A DNA stretch of 15,000 nucleotides from Stramonita haemastoma (lineage: Eukaryota; Mollusca; Gastropoda; Neogastropoda; Muricidae). The notes beneath the pieces are model-generated. The model was not told the DNA's origin. It made no database searches and saw nothing but the letters and a program-made list of their open reading frames with translations. Each line of letters opens with the position of its first letter. The stretch's first letter is position 1. This document shows, piece by piece, positions 1 through 7,903 of this stretch. The DNA lies in contig CM060342.1 of assembly GCA_030674155.1 (NCBI GenBank), positions 18,418,014-18,433,013 of the forward strand, read 5' to 3'. A program made the translations under genes and the position numbers.

Positions 1-359
1 GCTCATTTGATCCTAAAAGTGTGGGGGGTGATTGCAGCCTTAATTATCCATCTCTTTCTCTTGACTTCCCATTTTTGTCCATTTTCCGCTTGTTAAGTGA
101 GACTAGTTCATTAATCCACTCTGTCATCTCTGTAATTTAGTCCTATAATTCTAACCCACACTAGAACTAACCCAGCAATAGCTGTACACAAGTGAGAAAC
201 TCTGACCTACATCATATAACAAGAAAGTGCACACAAAACGGGATGCTGCTTTGGAACAAAAACAAAATCTTGATGATTCCTCTGTGGATTTGTGAAATCT
301 TAAGAACTGTAAAGTCCTATCAAGCTGAGGTAGGAGCCCTAGCGACATTGATCCCAGAA
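1..359. other. Unannotated AT-rich flank
   Basis: I see no gene, RNA or recognisable repeat here. Short overlapping frames of about 70 codons occur on both strands (151-398), but they have no domain-like composition and are no longer than expected by chance. The stretch lies beyond the far (3') end of inverted unit 0 and may be ordinary single-copy sequence. Confidence 0.5.
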
Positions 360-409
360 TCACAGACAGACAGACAGTCAGACATACAGACAGAATAAAG
401 ACACATTCT

Positions 410-444
<35 letters not shown>

Positions 445-445
445 G

Positions 446-509
<64 letters not shown>

Positions 510-517
510 AGAAGAGA

Positions 518-582
<65 letters not shown>

Positions 583-608
583 AGACAGAACAGACAGAAT
601 CAGACGAC
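360..608. repeat. Compound (CAGA)n-(GA)n-(CAGA)n microsatellite
   Basis: Short imperfect CAGA repeats (360-395 and 581-608) flank an almost pure GA tract (412-580, about 85 dinucleotides with a few interruptions). On the minus strand it reads CTGT then CT. That is the orientation and position in which a CTGT cluster also follows block B' in units 1 and 2. Confidence 0.95.
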
Positions 609-769
609 AGACAACGACAAAAAGGCAAAGAAAAACACAGAGGATACAGAGAGCTTCTGCAAGTCATTACAATTCCCTATGATAAAACCAAAGACCCCTC
701 TAGCAACTGGATCCACAAATAACCAAGAAAATGCCACACAATACCAAGTAATAAAACATTGGCTTTACA
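609..769. other. Spacer between microsatellite and block B'
   Basis: AT-rich sequence with no open frame of note and no motif I recognise. It lies between the B' block of inverted unit 0 and its terminal microsatellite cluster. Confidence 0.4.
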
Positions 770-935
770 CACACTAAGAAAACCTTCAGCTAACACAACA
801 GTGTTCTTCATCAAATATCCTACACAGTCACAAAAAGTGAACTTTTCTAAGAACTCATAAACGTAGGTGGCCAGATTTGATGGAGTGTATTAACGTCTTG
901 ACATTCTCAAATCTCTCAGATGCTTCTCTTTTGCT
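770..935 (-). repeat. Block B' of unit 0 (inverted)
   Basis: The reverse complement aligns by eye with 9075-9235 of unit 3. Shared landmarks in order are CATCTGAGA, a TTGA-AAT-TCAAGAC-like stretch, TTAATACACTC, CCACCTACGTTTATGAG, and GATATTTGATGAAGAACA. The frames are not open, and I see no coding signature. It is a conserved non-coding part of the repeat unit. Confidence 0.6.
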
Positions 936-1460
936 TGCATGAGCTTTGACCTAATATCCCTACATTGGCATTTTGATTCAATAAACTGCTGTTGTTTTTG
1001 GTTTTCTACAATAACAGAAAGTGTAGTAATGCTCAGGTTTAAACCAGTACTTCAAACTGTGCCAATCTCATCAATGATCAGAAATACTGAAGCTAAATTT
1101 ACTCCAAGCGGTAAAATTTTTTAAACACATTTTGAACATTTTTCACCCGTGGAGATGCCAGGGGCCTGTCAGTTAAATAGCTTTTCCACTTTCTGGAAAT
1201 TCAGTGCTAGGAATTCCCTCTTCTCTATCCTTCTCTTTGTTTCTGCCTTGTTCCTTTTCCTGTCACCTCCCTTCTTGTCTATTTTCTGGCTTCTTGGTCT
1301 ATTCTCTACTTTTTTCCCCGAAGAAATAAAACTTAAAAGATAAAAGTTTTTCTCCCATTCCAAAATAAGATTGCTGGGCTTAAATTGTCACGTTCATTAA
1401 AAGCAGTGCAATGCATTTTCGCTCATATTAGAGACAATGATAGTTGTTGTCTCAGCATTT
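936..1460. other. Spacer between B' and B of unit 0, no gene seen
   Basis: No supported gene. Two overlapping frames of about 64 codons on opposite strands (1149-1363) are driven by pyrimidine-rich sequence and look like chance. The equivalent spacers in units 1 to 3 are about 225 to 395 bp, so this copy has probably gained an insertion that I cannot classify. Confidence 0.4.
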
Positions 1461-1521
1461 GAAGAATAAGAAGAAGAAGGAGAAAAAAAGAAGAAGAAAG
1501 AAAAGAAAGAAGAAGAAGAAC
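1461..1521. repeat. (GAA)n-rich purine tract
   Basis: Imperfect GAA and GAAA repeats form an all-purine stretch of about 60 bases, interrupted by one T near its start. Confidence 0.9.
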
Positions 1522-1589
1522 AATTTTCATCTTTAAATAATGTTCCTCAAAATAGAGTACAAAAAGACCAAATATTGGAAACCGTTCCA

Positions 1590-1700
1590 CACCTTTGCAC
1601 AGTATAAAAGTATCTTGTTATCTGAGATCAGTCATCATCTAAAGCATTGTTGAACTTTTCAGTATTGATGTCACTCTCATTATCCAGACTGTAACACTAT
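1590..1700 (-). repeat. Block B of unit 0 (inverted)
   Basis: On the minus strand this matches blocks B at 3590, 5878 and 8735. The common landmarks are GGATAATGAG, a GTGACATCAATA-like stretch, CAATGCTTTAGA, and a GATCTCAGATAACA-like stretch. It lies downstream (on the minus strand) of a pyrimidine microsatellite, as in every other unit. I see no coding signature. Confidence 0.65.
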
Positions 1701-1750
1701 CATCCAAAAAAAAGTCTTGTTCCATCCACATTCAAAAAATGTAGACGGAA

Positions 1751-1836
1751 GGAGAGAGAGAGAGAGAGAGAGAGGACAGACAGAGACAGAAGAAGAAGGC
1801 AGAAGAGACAGAGAGAGACAGAGAGAGATGAAGGAG
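1751..1836. repeat. (GA)n/(GACA)n microsatellite
   Basis: An imperfect purine tract of GA with interspersed ACAGA. It is the inverted counterpart of the (CT)n that precedes block B in units 1-3. Confidence 0.9.
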
Positions 1837-1948
1837 AGGGAGAAAAATGGACAGAAAAAAACAAAACAGAAGCAGAGCGAACAAACTGAACCAAAGAAAA
1901 GACAAGGAACAATGCAATGAAGAATGGTACAAGATTAAAGATGGAAAG

Positions 1949-1969
1949 CCCCCCCCCCCCCCCCCCCCC
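1949..1969. repeat. Poly-C run of 21
   Basis: A pure run of 21 C on the plus strand lies inside inverted unit 0, between blocks A and B. I see no counterpart in the other units. Confidence 0.95.
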
Positions 1970-2039
1970 AATGAAAAGAAAAAAGAGTATAAGCATTTGT
2001 CGAGGCCTTTGATATACTTGGTCTTCAATGGTTCAGCGT

Positions 2040-2588
2040 TTCACAGCACTTGACCTCAAAGTTTTCCACAACATTCTGCATCTTTGTATGTTCTTCAAAT
2101 ATGTTTTGTCCATCCCTCATGAAAGCCTCTAATTGTCTGGAACAAGCTGCACAGCTGAGGGAAAGGGGGAACTGAATTCATTCTGACGACCTTCCATTTG
2201 TTGCACAATAACCCATTTCCTGTCCATTGACCACCAGCTTTTTTCCTGTGCAATCTGCTAACAAGTCTACACAGTCACAGGGTCTATCCGAGGGGTTCCT
2301 ACTCGTCCCCCCCCCCTCTCCCCACCAGGCTGTGTAAATAGGGGTCCCAGCGGTTCATTTTTTCCTTTGATCTGGCTGTGATTCTCCTCTCTCTCTCCCC
2401 TCTCTCTCTCTCCTCTCCCCTCTCTCTCTCCCTCTCTCTGCCACCAGGCTGGTAGTAGAAGAAGCAGAGAGTGTCAAGTGTTGGTACCAGGGCCCACCGG
2501 GTATTGACGAATGGTGTGTTTATGAGGTCAGGATATTCTTCAATGATGGTGTTGTCCATTTCTGGGTGTATTGAGGCTGTAAAGACGG
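2040..2588 (-). pseudogene. Exon-like block A, copy 0: decayed terminal exon of an unrecognised cysteine-containing protein
   Basis: On the minus strand the frame from about 2588 reads a peptide beginning AVFTASIHPEMDN, then EEYPDLINTPFVN, then VPTLDTLCFFYYQPGG. It then enters a GA tract (2443-2382) read as arginine/glutamate. Beyond the tract the nucleotide match continues to DCTGKKLVVNGQEMGYC, but frames and spacing are disrupted and about 40 extra bases with a poly-G run are present. The segment ends at a TGA (2180-2178) at the same place as the stop of copy 3. Below 2178 the sequence matches the 3' flank of the other copies (a GAGGTCAAGTGC landmark near 2050). The frame breaks make an intact protein unlikely. 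I do not recognise the family. The part upstream of 2588 is missing compared with copies 2 and 3. Confidence 0.55.
2382..2443. repeat. Interrupted (CT)n within block A of unit 0
   Basis: CT dinucleotides are broken by extra C residues. On the minus strand this is the GA tract that sits at the same site in the A blocks of units 2 and 3. Confidence 0.9.
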
Positions 2589-2639
2589 CAACTATACCTA
2601 GGGATGGGTAGAATTACTTGTTATAAGGAAAGAAAAAGG

Positions 2640-2830
2640 AATAAATTGAGAAGATGGTAAAAAGAACTGGGAATTTTGAGGTTAACTGCTATGAAGTGAG
2701 AAATGTGGAAGACCCAGGTGCATTTCAAGATCTAGACATTTCCTAACAAGTTCTGGTGATGGCTTTTCTGTTTTATTAAGCGTGGTGACTTGGTATGGAC
2801 GAAGTTGCTTTCTGTTTACATTTGTCAAGT
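2640..2830 (+). repeat. Block A 3' flank, unit 1 (5'-truncated forward copy)
   Basis: Matches 5465-5620 of unit 2 by eye. CTGGGAATTTTGAGGT-AA-TGC aligns with CTGGGAATTTCCAGGTCAAGTGC, and GGTGACTTGGTATGGA (2783) aligns with GGTGACTTGGCATAGA (5593). The exon-like portion of A is absent. This partial copy begins about 50 bp from the 5' end of the inverted copy 0, which puts units 0 and 1 head to head. Confidence 0.55.
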
Positions 2831-2858
2831 TGTCTGTATTAATTTCTCTGCCTCTGCT

Positions 2859-3008
2859 TGCTTGCCTGCCTGTCTTCCTGCCTGCCTCCATACTCTCTCT
2901 CTCTGTCTCTGTCTATCCCTTCCTTTCTTCCTCTCTCTTTTTCTGCTTCTAATTCAGTTGGTCTTTGTTTGACTAAAAACAGGTTTGATGCATTCGTTTG
3001 CTCTCTCT

Positions 3009-3092
<84 letters not shown>

Positions 3093-3150
3093 CCTTCCCT
3101 CTAGTTTAGAGGCTCTCTCTTTCACTCTCTCTCTCCTTTCCTTTAATTCA

Positions 3151-3226
<76 letters not shown>
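2859..3226. repeat. Pyrimidine microsatellite complex: (TGCC)n, (CT)n, (CT)n
   Basis: A short TGCC/TGCT run (about 2859-2890) is followed by interrupted CT. Two long near-pure CT tracts follow, at about 3001-3078 and about 3150-3226, separated by roughly 70 bp of pyrimidine-rich sequence. Open frames through here encode only leucine/serine repeats and are not genes. Confidence 0.95.
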
Positions 3227-3227
<1 letters not shown>

Positions 3228-3229
<2 letters not shown>

Positions 3230-3460
3230 TGTGTAGTCTAGCTATCTATTTAGGTGAAGTTCTTAACAGAGAAGTACTTTGTTACCTTAACACACAGTTT
3301 CAGTAACTGATGATCCTCGTCACATATTCAATCGGTTTTGTTGCTGTTTACTTTTTTTTCTCTCCTTTTCTTTTTCTTTTAAAATCCACTAAAGCAGCAA
3401 ACAGTTTGGAACACCCTTTCATGCATGGGCCAATGGCCCTTTTGCAAATAGATTGTTCAA

Positions 3461-3461
<1 letters not shown>
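3228..3461. other. Spacer between CT tracts of unit 1
   Basis: About 230 bp of sequence with no open frame of interest and no landmark shared with the other units that I could see. It separates the second and third long CT tracts. Confidence 0.4.
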
Positions 3462-3538
<77 letters not shown>

Positions 3539-3555
3539 TCTCTCTCTCTCTCTCG
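3462..3555. repeat. (CT)n microsatellite before block B, unit 1
   Basis: A near-pure CT tract of about 45 dinucleotides, located immediately upstream of block B. A CT tract occupies the same place in units 2 (5754-5844) and 3 (8648-8693). Confidence 0.97.
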
Positions 3556-3589
3556 GCAAGGCCTTAGCTCCTCCTCCGCTCTACCCATC

Positions 3590-3720
3590 AAATTTTTGGT
3601 GGAATTGGATTTATTTGGAATAATGAGGTTGTCATAAATATGACAAGATTTTTGCAATGCTTTAGACAGTCATTGATCACAGATGACAGGCACAGGCTGG
3701 CCTTGTCCTAAGCAAACCTG
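3590..3720 (+). repeat. Block B of unit 1
   Basis: Aligns by eye with 5878-6000. TGGAATTGGATTTATTTGG aligns with TTGAATTGGGTTTATTTGG. Further landmarks are AATGAGG-TGTCA, TTTTTGCA, and CACAGATGACA versus TACAGACAACA. It also matches 8735-8850, where TGCTTTAGAC and TTGTCCTA-GCAAAC are shared. The frames are not open. I take it as a conserved non-coding landmark of the repeat unit. Confidence 0.7.
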
Positions 3721-3944
3721 CGACAGATCTGCAAATTGTAGACATGTGTTAAAGACTGTATTGGATGGAGCCGTGTTTGTGGTTGTAACAAATGTAGACA
3801 GATAATTTTTTTGTTCAGTGCTTTGCTTGTTTCATGTCCAATTTCAAACATAATCAGAATCACACCTACAGGTTTTCCAACACAGCCAAATCTGACTGGC
3901 ATTTTACAGAATTGTCATGCTTAAGTGATCTTGGACTGAAATTT

Positions 3945-4075
3945 ATCCAACCACAATCGAAGCATCCAAGTCATTAAAAACTAAATTTTATAACACCAAA
4001 AGGCATTGCTACAATGTGTCAATTTTGGCCAACGTTATGACTTTCTGGAATGTTTGGTATTGTGTTAGCTGTTTA
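3945..4075 (+). repeat. Block B' of unit 1
   Basis: Matches 6395-6500 of unit 2. Landmarks in order are CAACC-CAAT, GAAGCATC, AAATTTTATAAC versus CAATTTTGATGAC, CAAAAGGCATTGC versus AAAAAGACATCGC, and TGTCAATTTTGG versus TATCAAATTTGAG. Identity is modest (roughly two thirds by eye), so the exact ends are uncertain. Confidence 0.5.
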
Positions 4076-4172
4076 TGATCTTGTATGCAGAATGTTTTAC
4101 ATCTTGTTGGCATGTGCTTGTTTTTTTCTTGGGATTTGGTTTTCCATAAAGTCATTTACTCACTGGATGATC

Positions 4173-4218
<46 letters not shown>

Positions 4219-4345
4219 CCCACGCTGTGCCCGCACGTGTGCCCTGTGTTTGTGTGTGTGTGTGTGTTTGTGTGCGTGCGTGTGTGTGCGTGTGTGTGTG
4301 TATGTGCATGGTGTGTGTGCGTATGGGGTGTGTGTGTGTTCGTGC
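4173..4345. repeat. (TCTG)n followed by interrupted (GT)n
   Basis: About ten TCTG units (4173-4215) are followed, after about 30 bp, by a GT tract interrupted with C and A (4248-4345). A similar CTGA/CTGT then GT arrangement follows B' in unit 2 (6651-6977). The long open frames here (cysteine/valine or histidine/threonine repeats) are products of the repeat. Confidence 0.95.
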
Positions 4346-4349
4346 GCAC

Positions 4350-4700
4350 GTGAGTGCAAAACAGCTATAAACTTACATTTCTAGCACATCTTTTTAACAG
4401 TAAATCAGAATTGTAAGCTGTAAAATTGTAGGACATAATATTATTTTTGCATTAAAACAAGGCTTAGAGAAATCACATTTCAGTTAACTCTCCACTATTG
4501 CATGGCACAGATTACAATGTTTTGAGATGAAAATGACAAAAAACTCTTTGCTGCTGGAATGGGATAACTATTAAAGGAATTAAAGCATAATTATCTGCTT
4601 CAATAACAATGAAGTTCTCTTCATTTCTACGAAATTAGTAATACGTGCAAATACGACATTATGAACTAATCTATCCCAATACGCGCTTCTTCAGAAAACT
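4350..4700. other. AT-rich spacer between units 1 and 2
   Basis: I see no gene or classifiable repeat. It is AT-rich with no long open frames. Similarity to the equivalent spacer 6980-7320 is too weak to claim by eye. Confidence 0.45.
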
Positions 4701-4734
4701 GGAAACAAAGAAACGTGATGAAGAAAAAAATCAG

Positions 4735-4892
4735 ACTAGTAACTATCATTATAGCTCCTGAAGAGACAAGTGAGCAGGAACAACAATAATCACGACAACT
4801 GCTGCATGGTAATAGAATAATACAAAAACGAAGCAGGAATAACACCAAAATAAAGCATACAGTAGAGAAAAAAGAGACTTGAGTAAGAGAAC
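4735..4892 (+). repeat. 5' flank of block A, unit 2
   Basis: Aligns with about 7355-7545. Shared landmarks are TAGTAACTATC versus TTACTAATAACTG, GAGCAGGAA, ATCACGACAACTGCTGCAT versus ATCACAACAACTGCTGCAT, ATAGAA and AGCACCAAA-like stretches. Identity here is lower than in block A proper. No open frame is conserved. Confidence 0.6.
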
Positions 4893-5192
4893 ATGCCTCA
4901 CACATGGCACAAAATGTCAGGCACATTAATATACACTACTGAGGAAGAAGTCTTCATATCAGCAACCTCCTTTGACGTGAATTTCTGTAACACTCACATC
5001 AACTGGTGGCCAGACTCCACATTTAGCCCCTGCCGGCCATCTTTACAGCCTTGTTACAGCCAGACCATGCACAACAGCCTCCCTCCATGAGGAAGCAAGG
5101 GCCCGACCTCCTGAACACACCATTCGTCATTGCCCTGCAGCCTTGGTACCAACACTTGACACTCTATATCTTCTACTATACCAGCCTGGTGA

Positions 5193-5210
5193 CAGAGAGA
5201 GAGAGAGAGA
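5193..5210. repeat. Short (GA)n within block A of unit 2
   Basis: About nine GA units, at the same site as the long GA tract of unit 3 (7850-7924). It is in frame here, reading as alternating arginine and glutamate. Confidence 0.9.
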
Positions 5211-5449
5211 ACTACAGCCAGGTCAAAGGAAATGAACAGCTGACCCTAACTAACAGCCTGGGACAGTGCCCTGATAGACTGTGTGTAGCAGATTGCACAG
5301 GAAAAAAGCTGGTGGTCAATGGACAGGAAATGGGTTATTGTGCAGCAAATGGAGGGGGATCAGAATCACTTCAAGTCTCCCTTTCTCATGTTGGGCAAAA
5401 TCTTCCCAACTGTCAAAATGGGGATGGACAGAAACGCTTCAACAAAGGA

Positions 5450-5463
5450 AAAAAAAAAAAAAA
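5450..5463. repeat. Poly-A run
   Basis: A run of about 14 A, downstream of the expected stop of block A copy 2. Nothing shows it to be a retroposition tail, since homology with the other units continues on both sides. Confidence 0.85.
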
Positions 5464-5708
5464 GAACAAAAAATGGAATAGCGCTGGGAATTTCCAGGTC
5501 AAGTGCTTTGAAGTGCAAAATGCTAAAGATCAGATGCGTAATGAGGTCGGGATATGTTCTGTCAAATTCTGTCTTTTTTCTGTGTCCCAGTTTGGTGACT
5601 TGGCATAGATAAACGATTTTTGCTTATTACTATCCCCATTCTTTAGGAAAAGAAGTGTTTTGAAGTTGTAGTGAACCTGTGTGTCATCTGTCTTTATGTT
5701 TCTCTGTT

Positions 5709-5723
5709 TATATATATATATAT
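5709..5723. repeat. Short (TA)n
   Basis: About seven TA units, just upstream of the (CT)n tract of unit 2. Confidence 0.85.
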
Positions 5724-5753
5724 AAATATTATACATATAATTTACTCGTTCTA

Positions 5754-5768
5754 TCTCTCTCTCTATCT

Positions 5769-5844
<76 letters not shown>
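5754..5844. repeat. (CT)n microsatellite before block B, unit 2
   Basis: Almost pure CT, about 45 dinucleotides, with two A interruptions at its left end. It is positioned as in units 1 and 3. Confidence 0.97.
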
Positions 5845-5848
<4 letters not shown>

Positions 5849-5877
5849 ACTTCCTCTCCAGCCTTGGCACCTCTCTC

Positions 5878-6000
5878 AAATTTGGATTGAATTGGGTTTA
5901 TTTGGGATAATGAGGCTGTCACAAATTCAACAGGGTTTTTGCACTGTTCTGGACAATTATGGATTACAGACAACAAGCAGAGACTGGCACTATCCCATGG
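5878..6000 (+). repeat. Block B of unit 2
   Basis: Shares GGTTTATTTGGGATAATGAGG-type sequence, a TGTCACAAATT-like stretch, and the CAGACAACA landmark with the block B copies at 3590 and 8735, and with the inverted copy at 1700-1590. I see no coding signature. Confidence 0.7.
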
Positions 6001-6394
6001 AATTTGATGACAGGTTTACAAGCTATAGTCATTTTTTACACGTTGTTTTAATGGAACCTTAAATGAATCCGACATGAACAGGTTTGTTAAAAAGAAACCC
6101 CACCGCAATGGGTAAATCGATATATGGCACATTACTTCTCCTGCTGCAGATTTAGATGTTATTTAATATTTTCCCCCGTTACATGGCTAGAGCTCCGAGG
6201 TTTAGCAAAGGTGAGATTTTGCATATGCAACCGTTTTTGCCCACCACAAAGGTAGCCGCATTTGGAATTCTGGGAAATGAACATAGGTAGAATTATAATT
6301 GCTGATTTGGCAATACAATAAAAGATGATCCATAATCAGAGACTGCCATGATCATAGAGTAACCATGCCTCGAGTAAATTCAGATTTATGCCCA
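6001..6394. other. Spacer between B and B' of unit 2
   Basis: I see no gene here. It is moderately AT-rich and non-repetitive. It includes AATAAA-containing stretches near 6317 without any upstream exon to which they could belong. Confidence 0.4.
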
Positions 6395-6560
6395 TTCAAC
6401 CCAAATAAAAGCATCTGGTCATTTTTGACCAATTTTGATGACGCAAAAAGACATCGCCATTACCTATCAAATTTGAGCCCCCATATATCTTTATGAGCTC
6501 TAAAATGCAGATTTTGTTTCATGACATCATGGGGTGTTTGATATAGTTCATGATTTGTTC
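6395..6560 (+). repeat. Block B' of unit 2
   Basis: Aligns with 9075-9235 (unit 3). Shared landmarks are an AATTTGAT-like stretch, AAAAGACATCG versus ATAAGACATTG, TTTATGAGCTCTAAAA versus TTTACGAGCTATCAAAA, CATGACATCATGG versus TATGACTTTGTAAG, and GTTTGATATAGTTCA versus GTTTGATGTAGATCA. It also matches the inverted copy at 935-770. Confidence 0.6.
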
Positions 6561-6650
6561 GCAATCATTTAGTTGGCCTTTATGATGCTTTACATTCTAT
6601 CATATGTCGTTTATTTCTTATAAGTAGACGACTTGTGATCTTCTGCTAGT

Positions 6651-6685
6651 CTGCCTGACTGACTGACTGACTGAACTGTCTGTCT
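6651..6685. repeat. (CTGA)n/(CTGT)n tetranucleotide repeat
   Basis: Short imperfect CTGA units pass into CTGT, in the position occupied by (TCTG)n in unit 1. Confidence 0.9.
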
Positions 6686-6795
6686 CTATGTCTCTTGCTT
6701 TGTCCTTCTTTCTTTCATTGTCTCCAGCTCTCTCTAATAGGGTCTGACTACCATACTATTTAAACTCTCTCTTAATCTCTCTCCCCTTCTTTTTC

Positions 6796-6798
<3 letters not shown>

Positions 6799-6861
<63 letters not shown>

Positions 6862-6926
6862 TGTGTGTTGTGTGTTTTGTGTGTGTTTCGTGTGTGCTTG
6901 TGTGTTGTATGTGTGTGTGTGTGTGT

Positions 6927-6977
<51 letters not shown>
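6799..6977. repeat. Long (GT)n microsatellite
   Basis: Two long pure GT tracts (about 6799-6857 and about 6908-6977) are joined by an interrupted GT-rich middle. The open frames in it (cysteine/valine one way, histidine/threonine the other) are not genes. Confidence 0.98.
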
Positions 6978-6978
<1 letters not shown>

Positions 6979-6979
6979 G

Positions 6980-7320
6980 AGTATTGTGAACATGATGATT
7001 ATGAGCTGGTAAATTCCAGTATTGAACAACTCAATCAATAAAAGTTTGCCAATTCCTACAATCTCACAAATTTTAATAGCAACAAGATATTAAAAATTTT
7101 ATGAGTCAAAAGAATGCTTTTGTAAATACTTCTTTTTCAAGTGCAAGCTCTTGTATCTTTTGTACAAAATGCACACTGTTTAGCTGGACCAAGATTTCTT
7201 ATTTTTTATATAGATGAATTAGGTCATTATGTAGTTAAAATCGGAGATCCTTTCAAAGATAGGATTATGTATATAATCATGACAACTTTGTCTGTCTCAT
7301 TTGCTCTTACTTGAGAGCTG
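6980..7320. other. AT-rich spacer between units 2 and 3
   Basis: I see no gene or recognisable repeat. Confidence 0.45.
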
Positions 7321-7544
7321 AAGTATAAGAAAAATGGAGTAACAAAGGAAGCAACAGTTACTAATAACTGTTGGCTGTAATAATGGAACACAAGAAGACC
7401 ACACCAAATGAGCAGGAAGAAAACTGATCACAACAACTGCTGCATAATAATAGAACTGTCCTGAAGGAAGAGCAGAAATAGAAATAGCACCAAAGCAAAA
7501 ACAAGGGAGGGAGGAAAAAAACATCTTGGAGGAAGGGAACCTGC

Positions 7545-7845
7545 CTGACACATGGCGCAACATGTCAGGTGCATTACTACAGCAGTGAGGAAGTAGTCCT
7601 CACATCAGCAGCCTCCTGTGACGTGAACTTTGCTGCTAACACCCACATCAACTGGTGGCCAGACTCCACATTTAGCCCTGCCAGCCATCTTTACAGCCTC
7701 GTTACAGCCAGACCATGCACAACAGCCTCCCTCCATGAGGAAGCAAGGGCCTGACCTCCTAAACACATCATTCGTCAGTGCCCTGCAGCCCTTGGTACCA
7801 ACACTTGACACTCTCTGTCTCTTCTACTACTACCAGCCTGGTGGT

Positions 7846-7903
<58 letters not shown>

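Larger units (their letters stand above)
360..2588 (-). repeat. Unit 0 of the large diverged repeat array, inverted copy
   Basis: Read on the minus strand from 2588 downwards, this shows the same order of landmarks as the forward units. They are the exon-like block A (2588-2040), a pyrimidine microsatellite (1836-1751), block B (about 1700-1590), block B' (about 935-770), and a CT/CTGT microsatellite cluster (608-360). The matches to units 1-3 were found by eye. B matches unit 1 over phrases such as CAATGCTTTAGA, and B' matches unit 3 around TTAATACACTC and ACGTTTATGAG. Unit 0 is cut off at its 5' side, where homology to units 2 and 3 stops near 2588. Its B-to-B' spacing (about 650 bp) is wider than in the other units, so it carries extra sequence there. 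Confidence 0.6.
2640..4350 (+). repeat. Unit 1 of the large repeat array (5' truncated)
   Basis: Landmarks in order are the A 3' flank (2640-2830), long (CT)n tracts (2888-3226 and 3462-3555), block B (3590-3720), block B' (about 3945-4075), then (TCTG)n and (GT)n (4173-4345). The order and orientation match units 2 and 3. The distance from the A 3' flank to B is about 840 bp here and about 315 bp in unit 2. The extra length is mostly expanded CT tract plus a segment around 3228-3460. Confidence 0.6.
4893..5608 (+). pseudogene. Exon-like block A, copy 2: decayed terminal exon of an unrecognised cysteine-containing protein
   Basis: The upstream part (4893-5035) reads a peptide with ISATSFDVNFC and NTHINWWPDSTFSPC. 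From about 5051 another frame stays open for 185 codons and contains GPDLLNTPFV, a GA tract read as TERERE (5193-5210), then NYSQVKGNEQLTLTNSLGQ, CPDRLCVADCTGKK and LVVNGQEMGYCAANG. Compared with copy 3, it has one extra C near 5030. A one-base loss near 5142 (QPW instead of QPLVP) shifts the frame until the GA tract. The TGA stop found in copies 0 and 3 is TCA here (5366-5368), so the frame runs on to 5608. The C-terminal part carries five or six cysteines, suggesting an extracellular protein, but I do not recognise the family. The frame changes and lost stop favour a pseudogene. An exon with unseen introns is the alternative. Confidence 0.5.
4700..6980 (+). repeat. Unit 2 of the large repeat array
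   Basis: Landmarks in order are a 5' flank shared with unit 3 (4700-4890), exon-like block A with a short GA tract (4890-5368), the A 3' flank (to about 5640), (CT)n (5754-5844), block B (5878-6000), block B' (6395-6560), CTGA/CTGT repeats (6651-6685) and long (GT)n (6799-6977). The A-to-A offset to unit 3 is about 2650 bp and the B-to-B offset about 2845 bp. The roughly 200 bp difference fits a SINE insertion in unit 3. Confidence 0.65.

Noticed and set aside
320..667. 115-codon minus-strand open frame of serine/leucine repeats
   Set aside because: It is the CT/GA microsatellite read in one frame, with no non-repeat domain; similar frames occur at every CT tract.
2998..3306. Serine/leucine open frames over the CT tracts (also 3310-3567 and 5679-6062)
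   Set aside because: Dinucleotide repeats lack stop codons by nature, and the flanking parts show no protein-like pattern or conservation between units.
4050..4384. Cysteine/valine-rich and histidine/threonine-rich frames in GT tracts (also 6772-7041)
   Set aside because: Products of (GT)n. I considered a metal-binding histidine-rich protein and dismissed it because the reading is entirely repeat-derived.
5051..5608. Reading the 185-codon frame of block A copy 2 as a complete gene from its ATG
   Set aside because: The ATG is not conserved in copy 0, the frame changes relative to copy 3, and the end beyond 5368 results from loss of the shared stop. I therefore treat it as a decayed exon.
7297..7563. 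88-codon minus-strand frame upstream of block A copy 3
   Set aside because: It overlaps the conserved 5' flank, but the matching region of unit 2 gives a different minus-strand peptide with indels, so coding conservation is not supported.
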